Source: Limosilactobacillus gastricus DSM 16045
GTDB lineage: Bacteria; Bacillota; Bacilli; Lactobacillales; Lactobacillaceae
Assembly: GCF_001434365.1 (NCBI RefSeq)
Contig: NZ_AZFN01000015.1
Location: forward strand, 1-32,331
Direction: 5' to 3'
Length of the DNA: 32,331 nt
Part shown: positions 7,153-14,834 of the stretch, in pieces
Position numbering within the stretch: position 1 is the first letter of the stretch
Layout of the letters: each line of letters starts with the position of its first letter
Position numbers and translations under genes: made by a program
Notes under the pieces: model-generated
What the model was told of the DNA's origin: nothing
The model's input: the letters and a program-made list of their open reading frames with translations, nothing else
Database searches by the model: none

Positions 7153-10100
7153 GTGTTTAAAAAGGTTTTGGTAGCTAACCGTGGTGAAATTGCCACACGC
7201 ATTATCCGCGCTTGTCATGAACTTGGAATTAAAGCCGTGGCTGTTTATCCCAAAGAAGATGAATTTAGTGCCCATCGTCAGGCGGCGGATGAAGCTTATT
7301 TAATCGGTGCCGGGCAAGCGCCAATTGATGCTTATTTGAATATTGACGAAATTATTCGCGTTGCCAAGTTAAGTGGCGCCGAAGCGATCCATCCCGGATA
7401 TGGTTTTTTGGCCGAAAATGCTGATTTAGCACAAGCTTGTGTCGATAACGGCATTAAATTTATTGGTCCCAAACCGGAACACCTCCGGATGTTTGGGGAT
7501 AAACTAACGGCGAAGCAAGTGGCTATTGATGCCGGCTTACAACCGATTCCCGGCTTAGTTGGTGATATTGATGATGTTAATCAAGTCCGAGAATTTGCTC
7601 ATCAGCATGGTTATCCCATCATGATTAAGGCTGCTAACGGTGGTGGTGGTCGTGGAATGCGGATCATTAACGATGATCAAGAATTGGCCGCGGAATATGA
7701 TCAGGCGCGTGATGAGGCGATGAAGGCTTTTGGATCCAGCAAGATGTATGTTGAAAAAGACATCCAAAATCCTAAGCACATTGAAGTGCAGATCATAGCT
7801 GATGAACATGGGCATGTTATGCACTTGTTTGAACGGGACTGTTCAGTGCAACGCCGGCACCAAAAAGTGATTGAATTTGCTCCCAGTGTAGTTTTGAGTC
7901 CCGAACGTCGTGCTCAAGTCTGTCAAATGGCAGTTAAGTTAATGGAGAGTGTTCATTATCAGAACGCGGCCACCGTTGAATTCTTGGAAACGCCGGAACA
8001 ATTCTACTTCATCGAAGTCAATCCCCGGATTCAAGTGGAACATACGGTGACAGAATTAATTACCGGGATTGATTTGGTTAAGACCCAACTTCAAGTTGCC
8101 GCGGGTGAAGATTTACACGCCGATATCCATTTACCACAGCAGGCTGATTTGAAATACAATGGAGCCGCCATCCAATGCCGGGTGACGACCGAAGATCCGG
8201 CCAATAATTTTATGCCAGATACGGGTAAAATTACGACTTATCAGGCACCAGGTGGACCGGGAGTACGTCTAGATGGTAATGTCTATCCTGGTTATCAGGT
8301 GACGGAGTTCTTTGACTCACTTTTGGTCAAATGTTGTACCAAAGGGGAAGATTTTGATGATGCTCGGGTGAAAATGGTACGGGCACTACAGGAATTTACA
8401 GTACGGGGCGTCAAGACGAATATCCCATTTATGGAAAATGTCTTGCAAGATCCAACCTTTAGGCAAGGAGATTGTTCCACTACCTTCATTGATGAAACTC
8501 CAGGACTCTTTAATTTCGAGAATCAAACGGATGCTAAAGCTCAGTTGGTTAACTATATTTCTAATGTGACCGTAAATGGTTTTGCGGGTGTGGAGCAGCG
8601 ACCAGAATTAACGCTTCCCGAAATGAATGCACCGCGTTTGGATCAAATTGAACCGACGACACCAACTCCAAGAACGGTGAAGGACATTTTAGATGCTGAA
8701 GGGGCGGAGGCAGCTTTAGCCTTTGTGAAAGAGCAACCGAAAGTCTTATTGACGGATACGACGATGCGGGATGCCCACCAAAGTCTTTTTGCAACGCGGA
8801 TGCGGACTTATGATATGTTGCCGGCGATGAAAGTGTATGATCAAGCCTTGCCACAGCTGTTCTCAGTAGAAAGCTGGGGTGGCGCCACTTTTGATGTTTG
8901 TTATCGGTTCCTTGGTGAAGATCCATGGGTGCGGTTACGTTTATTAAAAGAGTATATGCCACATACCTTACAGCAAATGCTATTACGGGCTTCCAATTCA
9001 GTTGGCTATCAAAACTATCCAGATAATGTCTTAAAACGGTTTATTGATCACAGTGCCAAAAGTGGGGTCGATGTTTTCCGGATCTTTGATTCTTTGAATT
9101 GGATTGAACAGATGCAACGGAGTATTGATTATGTTCGGGAAACCGGTAAGATTGCCGAAGGGGCAATGTGCTTTGCTGGTGATTTCTTAAATCCAAATGA
9201 GCATAAGTATACTTTGAATTACTATCTTGATCTGGCCCAGTCCTTAATCGATGCTGGGGCCCAAATGATTGGGATTAAAGATATGGCTGGTTTGTTAAAG
9301 CCGCAAGCCGCTTATGAGCTGGTGGGTGAATTAAAGGCCAAATTTGATGTGCCAATTCACCTACATACGCATGACACTACTGGGAATGGGGTGGCGACAT
9401 ATGTATCAGCTACCCAAGCAGGAGTGGATATTGTTGATGTTGCCATGGCTGCTATGGCTGGGACGACTAGTCAACCAAGTTTGGGAACCTTCTATTACGC
9501 TCTAGAAGGAGATGAACGGCAACCAGCACTTAACATGAATAATGTGGCGCGACTCAATAACTACTGGGCAAATGTCCGACCACTATATCAAGACTTCTCC
9601 AATGGGGTAAACGCTCCACAACCTGATTTGTATCAAACGGAGATGCCCGGTGGTCAATATTCGAACCTGCAACAACAATCAAAATCCTTGGGAATTAATG
9701 ATTTTAGCAAGGTGGAAGCTAAATACCGAGAAGTTAATCAATTGCTGGGTAATATCATTAAAGTAACGCCAAGTTCAAAAGTGGTCGGCGATATGGCGAT
9801 CTTTATGATTCAAAACCAATTGGATAAGGACAATATCTTAACCAAGGGGCAACAAGTGGACTTCCCTGATTCCGTGGTGAACTTCTTTGCGGGGGATCTA
9901 GGTCAACCATATGGTGGCTTCCCAGCTGATCTGCAAAAGGTCGTGTTAAAGGATCATCCAGCAATCACCGTGCGACCAGGGAGTTTAGCTGACCCGGTTG
10001 ATTTTGCAGCGGTCAAGGCAGAATTAGCTGAGAAGATTCATCGTGAGCCGACAGAAGATGATTTACTCGGTTACCTCATGTATCCGAAGGTCTTTGTTGA

Positions 10101-10584
10101 TTACTTCCATAACAATGAACAGTATGGTCCATTGATGGATTTGGATACGACCACTTATTATCAAGGAATGCGTCCGGGAGAAGAAATTCAGATCCAATTG
10201 TCAGTCGGACAAACTATGCTTTTGAAGTTGCTTTTTGTAACGCCAGCTGATGCAGATGGTTACCGTTCCCTTTATTATGAATTAGATGGGCAGGCCTACC
10301 AGATGTCAGTGAAGGATCAAAGTCTTAAGGGGCAGGTTGTTAGTGTCCCGAAGGCAGATCCCGATGATCCTAGTCAAATTGGGATGCCATTGAACGGGAC
10401 CATCGTTAAGGTCAATGTCAAGGCGGGTGATCAAGTTAAAGTCGGTGATGTGCTTGTCACTACTGAGGCGATGAAGATGGAATCGGCCGTTAAAGCACCC
10501 TTTACAGGAACGGTGCAAGATGTATTGGTTAAAGTTGGCGATACTTTAAAGAGTCAAGACTTACTATTAACCTTAGCTAAATAA
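7153..10584 (+). CDS. pyc: Pyruvate carboxylase
   Basis: A full-length, single-chain biotin enzyme of 1143 residues that makes oxaloacetate from pyruvate, bicarbonate and ATP. An N-terminal biotin carboxylase (about 1-450) holds the ATP-grasp glycine loop NGGGGRGM near 162. The carboxyltransferase TIM barrel starts near 530 with TDTTMRDAHQS and contains KDMAGL and the metal site HLHTHDTTG near 736. The C-terminal biotinyl domain has EAMKMES with biotin-accepting Lys1108. GAGGAGGTGG lies before the GTG at 7153, which begins the conserved VLVANRGE block. The 23 earlier in-frame codons show no homology-like pattern. It supplies aspartate-family carbon in lactobacilli lacking a full TCA cycle. 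Confidence 0.97.
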   Translation: MFKKVLVANRGEIATRIIRACHELGIKAVAVYPKEDEFSAHRQAADEAYLIGAGQAPIDAYLNIDEIIRVAKLSGAEAIHPGYGFLAENADLAQACVDNGIKFIGPKPEHLRMFGDKLTAKQVAIDAGLQPIPGLVGDIDDVNQVREFAHQHGYPIMIKAANGGGGRGMRIINDDQELAAEYDQARDEAMKAFGSSKMYVEKDIQNPKHIEVQIIADEHGHVMHLFERDCSVQRRHQKVIEFAPSVVLSPERRAQVCQMAVKLMESVHYQNAATVEFLETPEQFYFIEVNPRIQVEHTVTELITGIDLVKTQLQVAAGEDLHADIHLPQQADLKYNGAAIQCRVTTEDPANNFMPDTGKITTYQAPGGPGVRLDGNVYPGYQVTEFFDSLLVKCCTKGEDFDDARVKMVRALQEFTVRGVKTNIPFMENVLQDPTFRQGDCSTTFIDETPGLFNFENQTDAKAQLVNYISNVTVNGFAGVEQRPELTLPEMNAPRLDQIEPTTPTPRTVKDILDAEGAEAALAFVKEQPKVLLTDTTMRDAHQSLFATRMRTYDMLPAMKVYDQALPQLFSVESWGGATFDVCYRFLGEDPWVRLRLLKEYMPHTLQQMLLRASNSVGYQNYPDNVLKRFIDHSAKSGVDVFRIFDSLNWIEQMQRSIDYVRETGKIAEGAMCFAGDFLNPNEHKYTLNYYLDLAQSLIDAGAQMIGIKDMAGLLKPQAAYELVGELKAKFDVPIHLHTHDTTGNGVATYVSATQAGVDIVDVAMAAMAGTTSQPSLGTFYYALEGDERQPALNMNNVARLNNYWANVRPLYQDFSNGVNAPQPDLYQTEMPGGQYSNLQQQSKSLGINDFSKVEAKYREVNQLLGNIIKVTPSSKVVGDMAIFMIQNQLDKDNILTKGQQVDFPDSVVNFFAGDLGQPYGGFPADLQKVVLKDHPAITVRPGSLADPVDFAAVKAELAEKIHREPTEDDLLGYLMYPKVFVDYFHNNEQYGPLMDLDTTTYYQGMRPGEEIQIQLSVGQTMLLKLLFVTPADADGYRSLYYELDGQAYQMSVKDQSLKGQVVSVPKADPDDPSQIGMPLNGTIVKVNVKAGDQVKVGDVLVTTEAMKMESAVKAPFTGTVQDVLVKVGDTLKSQDLLLTLAK

Positions 10585-10763
10585 TTTTTATCATAATTAA
10601 AGCGCTCGAGTTATAGGATGTTATTTGAGAAATCTTTGAAATTCAGAGTATCCCTAATTTTTTGCCATCCCGTATCGTTATGGTGTGCTCACCGTATAAG
10701 TTTAAAAGAGTTTAAGTTAAAACGTAGATGTAGTGTCAATGATCAAAAAGACATAGGGTAGTC
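10585..10763. other. Intergenic DNA with no supportable gene
   Basis: No ORF with a ribosome site and no clear terminator for pyc was found here. The only recognisable element is an AAGTTTAAAAGAGTTTAA motif at 10698-10715, which recurs at 20873-20924. Confidence 0.5.
10698..10715. repeat. TTTAAAAGAG-type direct repeat, single unit
   Basis: AAGTTTAAAAGAGTTTAA contains two 10-base-phased AGTTTAA half-sites. The same 18 bases open the tandem repeats at 20873-20924. Confidence 0.5.
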
Positions 10764-10792
10764 TTGATTAATAACCAACTATAGTTTATCAT
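10764..10792 (+). promoter_or_regulatory. Promoter of the plus-strand small RNA
   Basis: TTGATT at 10764-10769, exactly 17 bases, then TATCAT at 10787-10792. The predicted start, near 10798-10800, is immediately outside the terminator hairpin of the opposing transcript. Confidence 0.6.
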
Positions 10793-10799
10793 TGTAAAT

Positions 10800-10835
10800 G
10801 AAAAGAGAGCCAACCAGTACCAGTGGTTGACCCTC
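10800..10835 (-). terminator. Terminator of the minus-strand small mRNA
   Basis: On the minus strand GAGGGTCAACCA pairs with TGGTTGGCTCTC (12 bases, two wobbles) and is followed by TTTT. It lies at the very start of the opposing RNA. Confidence 0.75.
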
Positions 10836-10890
10836 AATCGTGATTTGGCACTTATTAGTTAGCTATCAACATAGCTAACTCGCTTGATTT

Positions 10891-10925
10891 GCTAGCTGCG
10901 ACTATTGTCGTGGTTAGCTTTTTTT
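10891..10925 (+). terminator. Terminator of the plus-strand small RNA
   Basis: GCTAGCTGCGAC and GTCGTGGTTAGC pair over 12 bases using G-T wobbles around a TATT loop, followed by TTTTTTT. Confidence 0.85.
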
Positions 10926-11003
10926 AATTGCTACATATGCATATGCGGAAGCCAGAATAACCTTATCTAGCCTGGCAATTAGCATACAGACAATTATTGT
11001 CAA
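10914..11003 (-). CDS. Small hydrophobic peptide, candidate toxin (29 aa)
   Basis: A 29-codon frame starting at TTG (11003), or 23 codons from ATG at 10985. It begins MTIIVCMLIARLDKVILAS and ends in KKS. The apolar stretch could form one short membrane helix with a basic C-terminal end, which is the type I toxin pattern. AAAGGG lies about ten bases before the TTG. It overlaps the second small ORF in another frame, and its stop falls inside the region complementary to the opposing RNA. I recognise no family. Coding status is uncertain. Confidence 0.35.
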   Translation of the reverse strand: MTIIVCMLIARLDKVILASAYAYVAIKKS

Positions 11004-11034
11004 AAGCGTAGTGCCCTTTCTTATTAAATTTCAC
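10963..11034 (-). CDS. Small peptide, coupled second ORF (23 aa)
   Basis: A GTG-start frame of 23 codons beginning MKFNKKGHYAFDNNC. Its GTG overlaps the TGA stop of the upstream 31-codon ORF (GTGA), and GGAGGT stands ten bases before the GTG, so translational coupling is plausible. The composition is polar with two cysteines. It does not look membrane-seeking, so it may be a leader whose translation opens the hydrophobic frame downstream. Family unknown. Confidence 0.35.
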   Translation of the reverse strand: MKFNKKGHYAFDNNCLYANCQAR

Positions 11035-11126
11035 TTTGGTGATACCTCCATGATTTGACTTTGGTGAGGGGTATACCCAAGTGCCAAATAATAAGCAAAA
11101 TGAACTTGCCTATTGGCTAGCATCAT
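11031..11126 (-). CDS. Small peptide, first ORF of the small mRNA (31 aa)
   Basis: A 31-codon frame that begins MMLANRQVHFAYYLALGYTP. AAGGAG at 11141-11136 is nine bases before the ATG at 11126, the best ribosome site of the three small frames. Both opening ATGs lie on the 3' arm of the 5' stem-loop, so translation should need unfolding or 5' processing. It ends in a GTGA overlap with the next ORF. No family recognised; it could be the toxin or a regulatory leader. Confidence 0.35.
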   Translation of the reverse strand: MMLANRQVHFAYYLALGYTPHQSQIMEVSPK

Positions 11127-11159
11127 GGTTAATTACTCCTTGGTGCTAGCCTATTTTTT

Positions 11160-11188
11160 ATTATATAAAATTATTTAAAAAATAACAA
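11160..11188 (-). promoter_or_regulatory. Promoter of the minus-strand small mRNA
   Basis: On the minus strand TTGTTA (11188-11183), 17 bases, then a perfect TATAAT (11165-11160). The T/A-rich spacer favours strong melting. Confidence 0.7.
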
Positions 11189-11295
11189 GATGTAGTACGC
11201 AAGACATGCAGTAAAGGAAATTATGTGGTAATAATCATTAATTGTATCAATCGTTTCGCAACGTTTAGTGAGAGAATCACATCATATTGAGACGG

Positions 11296-11724
11296 TTATT
11301 GACCATTGCTATTATTATGCTTGGATAGCAATTCTAACTCTCTATTGCGAATGATCTCTAGTCGCCTTGATCTATACTTTATATTTTTACAGTGTAAAAA
11401 TATGACAAATATGGCAAATACAAGTATGACTGCTCCAATCCAGCCAAAGGTTATATTAATATTTGTCGATGTTTCTTTAATTAAAGTATAGATGGAATCT
11501 GGGTCCTTATCGAATTTTAGATAATAATTTAGTTCGAGTGGAAGCATAATGTAGCCTAGAGTTAGTAATGATGCTGTAGTAGATGCGAGAGATAATGTTA
11601 GTGTAAGAGGGTTAGTAGACGATTTTTTATTTTGTTCTTCCTCCCATTTATAGGCGTTTAGTTGAGCTAATGTAGTACAGGCATTAACGTTTTTCTTGAG
11701 TAAGTTTAATTTCTTTGGTTGCAT
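11296..11724 (-). CDS. Hypothetical two-helix membrane protein
   Basis: A 142-residue protein I do not recognise. A charged N-terminal segment (about 1-40, Lys/Asn/Glu rich) precedes two apolar segments near 42-65 and 93-112. A loop of about 25 residues with acidic FDKDPDS separates them. The C-terminal tail is basic then acidic (KYRSRRLEIIRNRELELL) and probably helical. AAAGAG before the ATG is only a modest ribosome site. AT-rich codon use sets it apart from pyc. It lies alone between the small-RNA locus and the sugar-phosphate genes, so it may be accessory DNA. Confidence 0.6.
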   Translation of the reverse strand: MQPKKLNLLKKNVNACTTLAQLNAYKWEEEQNKKSSTNPLTLTLSLASTTASLLTLGYIMLPLELNYYLKFDKDPDSIYTLIKETSTNINITFGWIGAVILVFAIFVIFLHCKNIKYRSRRLEIIRNRELELLSKHNNSNGQ

Positions 11725-11868
11725 AGTTTCTCTTTCTTATCATGGAATTTAAATTGTGGTGGAGTAAATGTATTAGATTTTTTGATAATAATGAACTGAT
11801 CAGTGGGTTGCCATTGCCTATAAATAAATTAGGTGAAAAGAACTAGCTTGAGAAATGGGTGCAAAATC

Positions 11869-12687
11869 CTAGTAGCCTAATGTAGATAAATATTGATGAC
11901 TAGCTAATTGCTCCTGACAATCAAGTTGATTTTTGAGATTGATTTCATAAATCGTGGTGGCAGATGGATTTAGTAATGGGATCACACTCGACCAATCAAT
12001 TTTACCGGTCCCAATTGGCAAACTATCATGAGTTTGACCCAGGGAATCAACTAAGTGGTAGTGATAAATATTATTTTTAAGGTGGCGCAAGGAAGCTACT
12101 AAGCGTTCATTATCACCATGTAAACTGAAAAAAATATGCGAAACATCCGCGACCAAGCGAAATTGGTGGCGGATGATTTCGTTTTCTACTTGAGGATCGC
12201 CATAAGCAAAGACCGGCGAGATAGAATTTTCAAACATGACGTGATTACCACCGAGATTTTTTAATTGATCTAAGCGGTGATAGCAGGTTGCTTGAGCGTT
12301 GGTTAAGTTGCCATAGGCTGAAAGCATCGCCTTGAAGCCATGCTCGCCATCATAAGAACCATGGATTAAACATTGGCTATCAGTAGCAATTGCTAAATCA
12401 ATTAGTTGATGTGCGGTGGTCATCACGAATTCATATAGTTCTGGGAATTGCTGCTCTGGAACAATTAATTCACTATGATAACCTTTGAAATTCATGGGTT
12501 GATGTAAAACGATGTTAGTTATCCCCTGATCTTGAACATATTCAATCGCTTGGCGGAGATGTTGGATACCTTGGGGAGTAAAATCAGGCACGTCTGTAAA
12601 AATCTCGAAAACATCGGGATGGTATTGGAGCCGATCCTTAATTTGGCCCCAATCACTACTAGCCTTAAGTCCTAGTAACATAAACAA
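11869..12687 (-). CDS. Sugar phosphate isomerase/epimerase-family TIM barrel protein
   Basis: A 272-residue protein of the AP-endonuclease-2/xylose-isomerase-like TIM barrel group. Residues expected to hold the divalent metal are visible in order: HQPM, the Glu of VMFENS, Asp and His of ADVSH, the HYHLVD and THDSLPIGTGKIDW blocks, and Glu in YEINL. The family interconverts or cleaves sugars and sugar acids. It starts 11 bases after the permease gene, so the two form an operon. The natural substrate is probably whatever the permease imports. The exact reaction cannot be read from the sequence. Confidence 0.8.
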   Translation of the reverse strand: MFMLLGLKASSDWGQIKDRLQYHPDVFEIFTDVPDFTPQGIQHLRQAIEYVQDQGITNIVLHQPMNFKGYHSELIVPEQQFPELYEFVMTTAHQLIDLAIATDSQCLIHGSYDGEHGFKAMLSAYGNLTNAQATCYHRLDQLKNLGGNHVMFENSISPVFAYGDPQVENEIIRHQFRLVADVSHIFFSLHGDNERLVASLRHLKNNIYHYHLVDSLGQTHDSLPIGTGKIDWSSVIPLLNPSATTIYEINLKNQLDCQEQLASHQYLSTLGY

Positions 12688-12698
12688 AACTTCCTTTG

Positions 12699-13997
12699 TT
12701 AAATTTTGTGGTGGTACTTAAATTCAATAAAGATAAAGAAAACAATACAGATAATAGCGGAAATCGCCACAATCCCAAAGGCCCCATTCCAATTGTTAGA
12801 GCCAACAATCGAGCCAATTCCATATGAGGCAATTACTTCTCCAAAGGCATAACCAAAGAATCCGGAAAGGCCAATCCCCCCAGCGACCGATTCAATTGGG
12901 AGAACATCCATAATCACAATGCCCATTAAAACCTGTTGGGCATAGATACAAATCCCCATCAAGCCTAAGAGTAAGTAGGTTATTGTCACACTGTGGGTTC
13001 CGGCATAGAGAGGGGTTGCAATTAAGACTAAGGTCGAACAAGCCAAAGTAATCGGGACCCGCCGTCCTTTGAGCACCTTATCAGAAAATAGCCCAATTAG
13101 AATGGTTCCGGGAATGGCCGCATATTCAAAGACCGTATAGCCAGTATTAGTAATGACTGATGAGAACCCTTTTCCCGTCGATAGGTAAATCGGGATCCAA
13201 TTTTCAATTCCGTAACGAAGGATATAGGAAAAAGCATTCATGATACAAAAGGCCCAGACAATGGGATTTTTAAGAATGTTATCGCGAAAAGCACCCCAAG
13301 TCGTTTTGTGCTTGATGTTCTTTTGTTCATCTTTATTTACCCGAGGCAGCCCGACCGATTCGGGAGTATCAACGCCCATGGTCATGACGATAATCGCCAT
13401 CACAATGGATATGATCGAGGGGATCATAAAAATATTCTGAATATTAGCGGCCCCGTAGATCGATACTATCGTTGCCACAATAATTGAGGCTGTCCCAGAA
13501 CCAATATTATGGGAAATATTCCAAGTACTGGTCGCCGTTCCTAAATTCTCGGCATCAAACCAGGTCGCCAGTGATTTCTGGCAGCTCGGCGCCCCAAACC
13601 CTTGGGTAATTCCCACAAAAATCATTAAAGTAATCATGACCCCAAGGCTATGGGTATAGCCGAAACACCAGTTAAAAATCGCAGAGAGAATCAGACCGAT
13701 CCCTACTGAAAAGCGGGGATTCATACGGTCAACTAATAAGCCAACAAAAAACTTTCCAATCCCGTAAGAAACCGCTAATGCCGATAGGACTAAACCGACC
13801 TGGGCAGTTGTAAATCCAGCATATTTAGTCAGGTGGGGTGAAGCTAAGGTGAAGTTGGATTTAACAACATAATAAGCAGCATAGGCTAAAATAGTGCTGA
13901 TAAGAATTCGACTCCGATATTTAAGATATGCCCGTGGTTGCTGGTCATTGGGAATAAGTTGAGTAGCAGGTGCACTGGGTAATAGCCAATTAAACAT
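12699..13997 (-). CDS. MFS transporter, GlpT/UhpT-type organophosphate permease
   Basis: A 432-residue, twelve-helix major facilitator protein. The block YYVVKSNFTLASPHL followed by YGIGKFFVGLLVDRMNPRF resembles the organophosphate:phosphate antiporters (GlpT, UhpT, UhpC). A central loop with many Lys residues separates the two six-helix halves. AAAGGAGG stands eight bases before the ATG. A near-perfect cre site upstream (14017-14032) predicts repression by CcpA in rich sugar. With the TIM-barrel partner downstream it suggests uptake and use of a phosphorylated sugar or polyol. Specificity between hexose phosphate and glycerol phosphate is not settled. Confidence 0.87.
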   Translation of the reverse strand: MFNWLLPSAPATQLIPNDQQPRAYLKYRSRILISTILAYAAYYVVKSNFTLASPHLTKYAGFTTAQVGLVLSALAVSYGIGKFFVGLLVDRMNPRFSVGIGLILSAIFNWCFGYTHSLGVMITLMIFVGITQGFGAPSCQKSLATWFDAENLGTATSTWNISHNIGSGTASIIVATIVSIYGAANIQNIFMIPSIISIVMAIIVMTMGVDTPESVGLPRVNKDEQKNIKHKTTWGAFRDNILKNPIVWAFCIMNAFSYILRYGIENWIPIYLSTGKGFSSVITNTGYTVFEYAAIPGTILIGLFSDKVLKGRRVPITLACSTLVLIATPLYAGTHSVTITYLLLGLMGICIYAQQVLMGIVIMDVLPIESVAGGIGLSGFFGYAFGEVIASYGIGSIVGSNNWNGAFGIVAISAIICIVFFIFIEFKYHHKI

Positions 13998-14016
13998 GTT
14001 TGAAGCCTCCTTTGCA

Positions 14017-14032
14017 AAGTAATCGCTTTCAT
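14017..14032 (-). promoter_or_regulatory. cre site (CcpA) upstream of the permease operon
   Basis: On the minus strand ATGAAAGCGATTACTT matches WTGNAARCGNWWWCAW at 15 of 16 positions. It lies about 20 bases before the permease ATG. Confidence 0.6.
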
Positions 14033-14105
14033 GATTTTGGCTTTATTATATAACACTAGTAGCTAATAATGAATGGCTATCAGAGTTTTAAGTTTTATAA
14101 AAAAC

Positions 14106-14134
14106 TTGCCTGTTGATAACGATGTTGGTAAAAT
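14106..14134 (+). promoter_or_regulatory. Promoter of the TetR-tannase cluster
   Basis: TTGCCT at 14106-14111, 17 bases, then TAAAAT at 14129-14134. The predicted start, near 14141, coincides with the edge of the 33-bp palindrome. Confidence 0.5.
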
Positions 14135-14141
14135 AACCATA

Positions 14142-14174
14142 TCCACCAATGTTAATCGGATTAACATTGGTGGA
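14142..14174. promoter_or_regulatory. 33-bp perfect palindrome, putative TetR operator
   Basis: Arms TCCACCAATGTTAATC (14142-14157) and GATTAACATTGGTGGA (14159-14174) are exact inverted copies around one G. It lies between the predicted -10 and the TetR start, an autorepression position. If transcribed it would also form a very stable hairpin in the leader. Confidence 0.7.
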
Positions 14175-14202
14175 GAGAAGGACGTACCAAGGAGAAATAA
14201 TA

Positions 14203-14814
14203 ATGAGTGAGAAACAGAGGTTTCATCACGGGGATCTAAAAAATGCTGCCCTTAGAGAAGGTCTGAAAATTATTGAAACTCGTGGCTATCAGCAGGTTGA
14301 AATTAAAACGATTGCTCAAGCTTGTGGGGTTAGTTCACCGTCAATTTATCGCCATTTTAAGAGCAAAAAGGACTTAATGAATGCTTTGCTAGTTAAGACT
14401 TCAGAACTTTTCTATGATTATTTAGATTATCAGGATGACCAAGCTAAATCTCCTAAAGAAGAATTAATTGCTATGGGAATCAGATTTATTCGATTTTCGT
14501 GGGAGCAGCAGCATTATTTCGAATTTCTATTTAACAGTGGGTTTGCTTATAAGGTTAACTATGATCACGAGCAACTCTCCGTGGAGATGAATAATCACAA
14601 TAGCTTTTCATTATTTGAGAAGACGGTAAAACGATATTTATTAGCCATGCAAGTTAAAGATAATATGGAAATGCATGTCATCAATTTGTGGTCATATATA
14701 AGTGGGCTCGCAAAGGTATCAGATCTTATCGAGAGTGGCAATAAAGAACAACAGTTAGAAGGTTACGTTAGGAATATGATGGCTATTTATACTAGTGGGA
14801 TCAATAAGGCATAG
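14203..14814 (+). CDS. TetR/AcrR-family transcriptional regulator
   Basis: A 203-residue regulator. The N-terminal helix-turn-helix spans about residues 15-60, with GYQQVEIKTIAQACGVSSPS and IYRHFKSKKDLMNALL, the classic TetR signature. The C-terminal ligand-binding domain is variable. AAGGAG at 14189-14194 sits eight bases before the ATG at 14203. An upstream in-frame ATG at 14149 lies inside the palindrome and is rejected. It leads a same-strand cluster with a nitroreductase-like protein, a tannase and a flavin reductase, so its ligand may be a phenolic compound. That last point is inference. Confidence 0.88.
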   Translation: MSEKQRFHHGDLKNAALREGLKIIETRGYQQVEIKTIAQACGVSSPSIYRHFKSKKDLMNALLVKTSELFYDYLDYQDDQAKSPKEELIAMGIRFIRFSWEQQHYFEFLFNSGFAYKVNYDHEQLSVEMNNHNSFSLFEKTVKRYLLAMQVKDNMEMHVINLWSYISGLAKVSDLIESGNKEQQLEGYVRNMMAIYTSGINKA

Positions 14815-14834
14815 ATTTAAATACGGGGTGAAAA

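Larger units (their letters stand above)
10799..10925 (+). ncRNA. Candidate antisense small RNA, about 125 nt (antitoxin-like)
   Basis: Between a sigma-A promoter and a terminator with seven T residues lies a compact RNA made of three hairpins. These are 10805-10835 (arms GAGAGCCAACCA and TGGTTGACCCTC), 10857-10880 (perfect arms AGTTAGCTAT and ATAGCTAACT, loop CAAC) and the terminator stem 10891-10918. It has no convincing ORF. Its whole length is complementary to the 3' part of the minus-strand transcript at 10800-11153, including the last stop codon there. That is the layout of type I antitoxins such as RatA or par RNA II, but no sequence match to those is claimed. Confidence 0.6.
10800..11153 (-). 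ncRNA. Candidate toxin-type small mRNA, about 350 nt
   Basis: The promoter TTGTTA-17-TATAAT (11188 to 11160) predicts a start near 11153; the hairpin at 10800-10835 ends the transcript. The 5' end folds as GGCTAGCA (11151-11144) with TGCTAGCC (11122-11115), placing AAGGAG in the loop and the first start codon in the stem. ATTTGGCACTT near the 5' end (11089-11079) can pair perfectly with AAGTGCCAAAT near the 3' end (10853-10843). Three tiny ORFs lie between. Start occlusion plus 5'-3' closure is what type I toxin mRNAs use to stay silent until processed. The function here is inferred. Confidence 0.55.

Noticed and set aside
8561-8962. 133-codon minus-strand frame inside pyc
   Set aside because: No ribosome site, and it lies wholly within the conserved pyc frame: a shadow frame.
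10800-11153. Assignment of the small-RNA locus to the Fst/Lpt or TxpA toxin families
   Set aside because: The architecture is alike, but none of the three peptides shows the characteristic sequence of those toxins.
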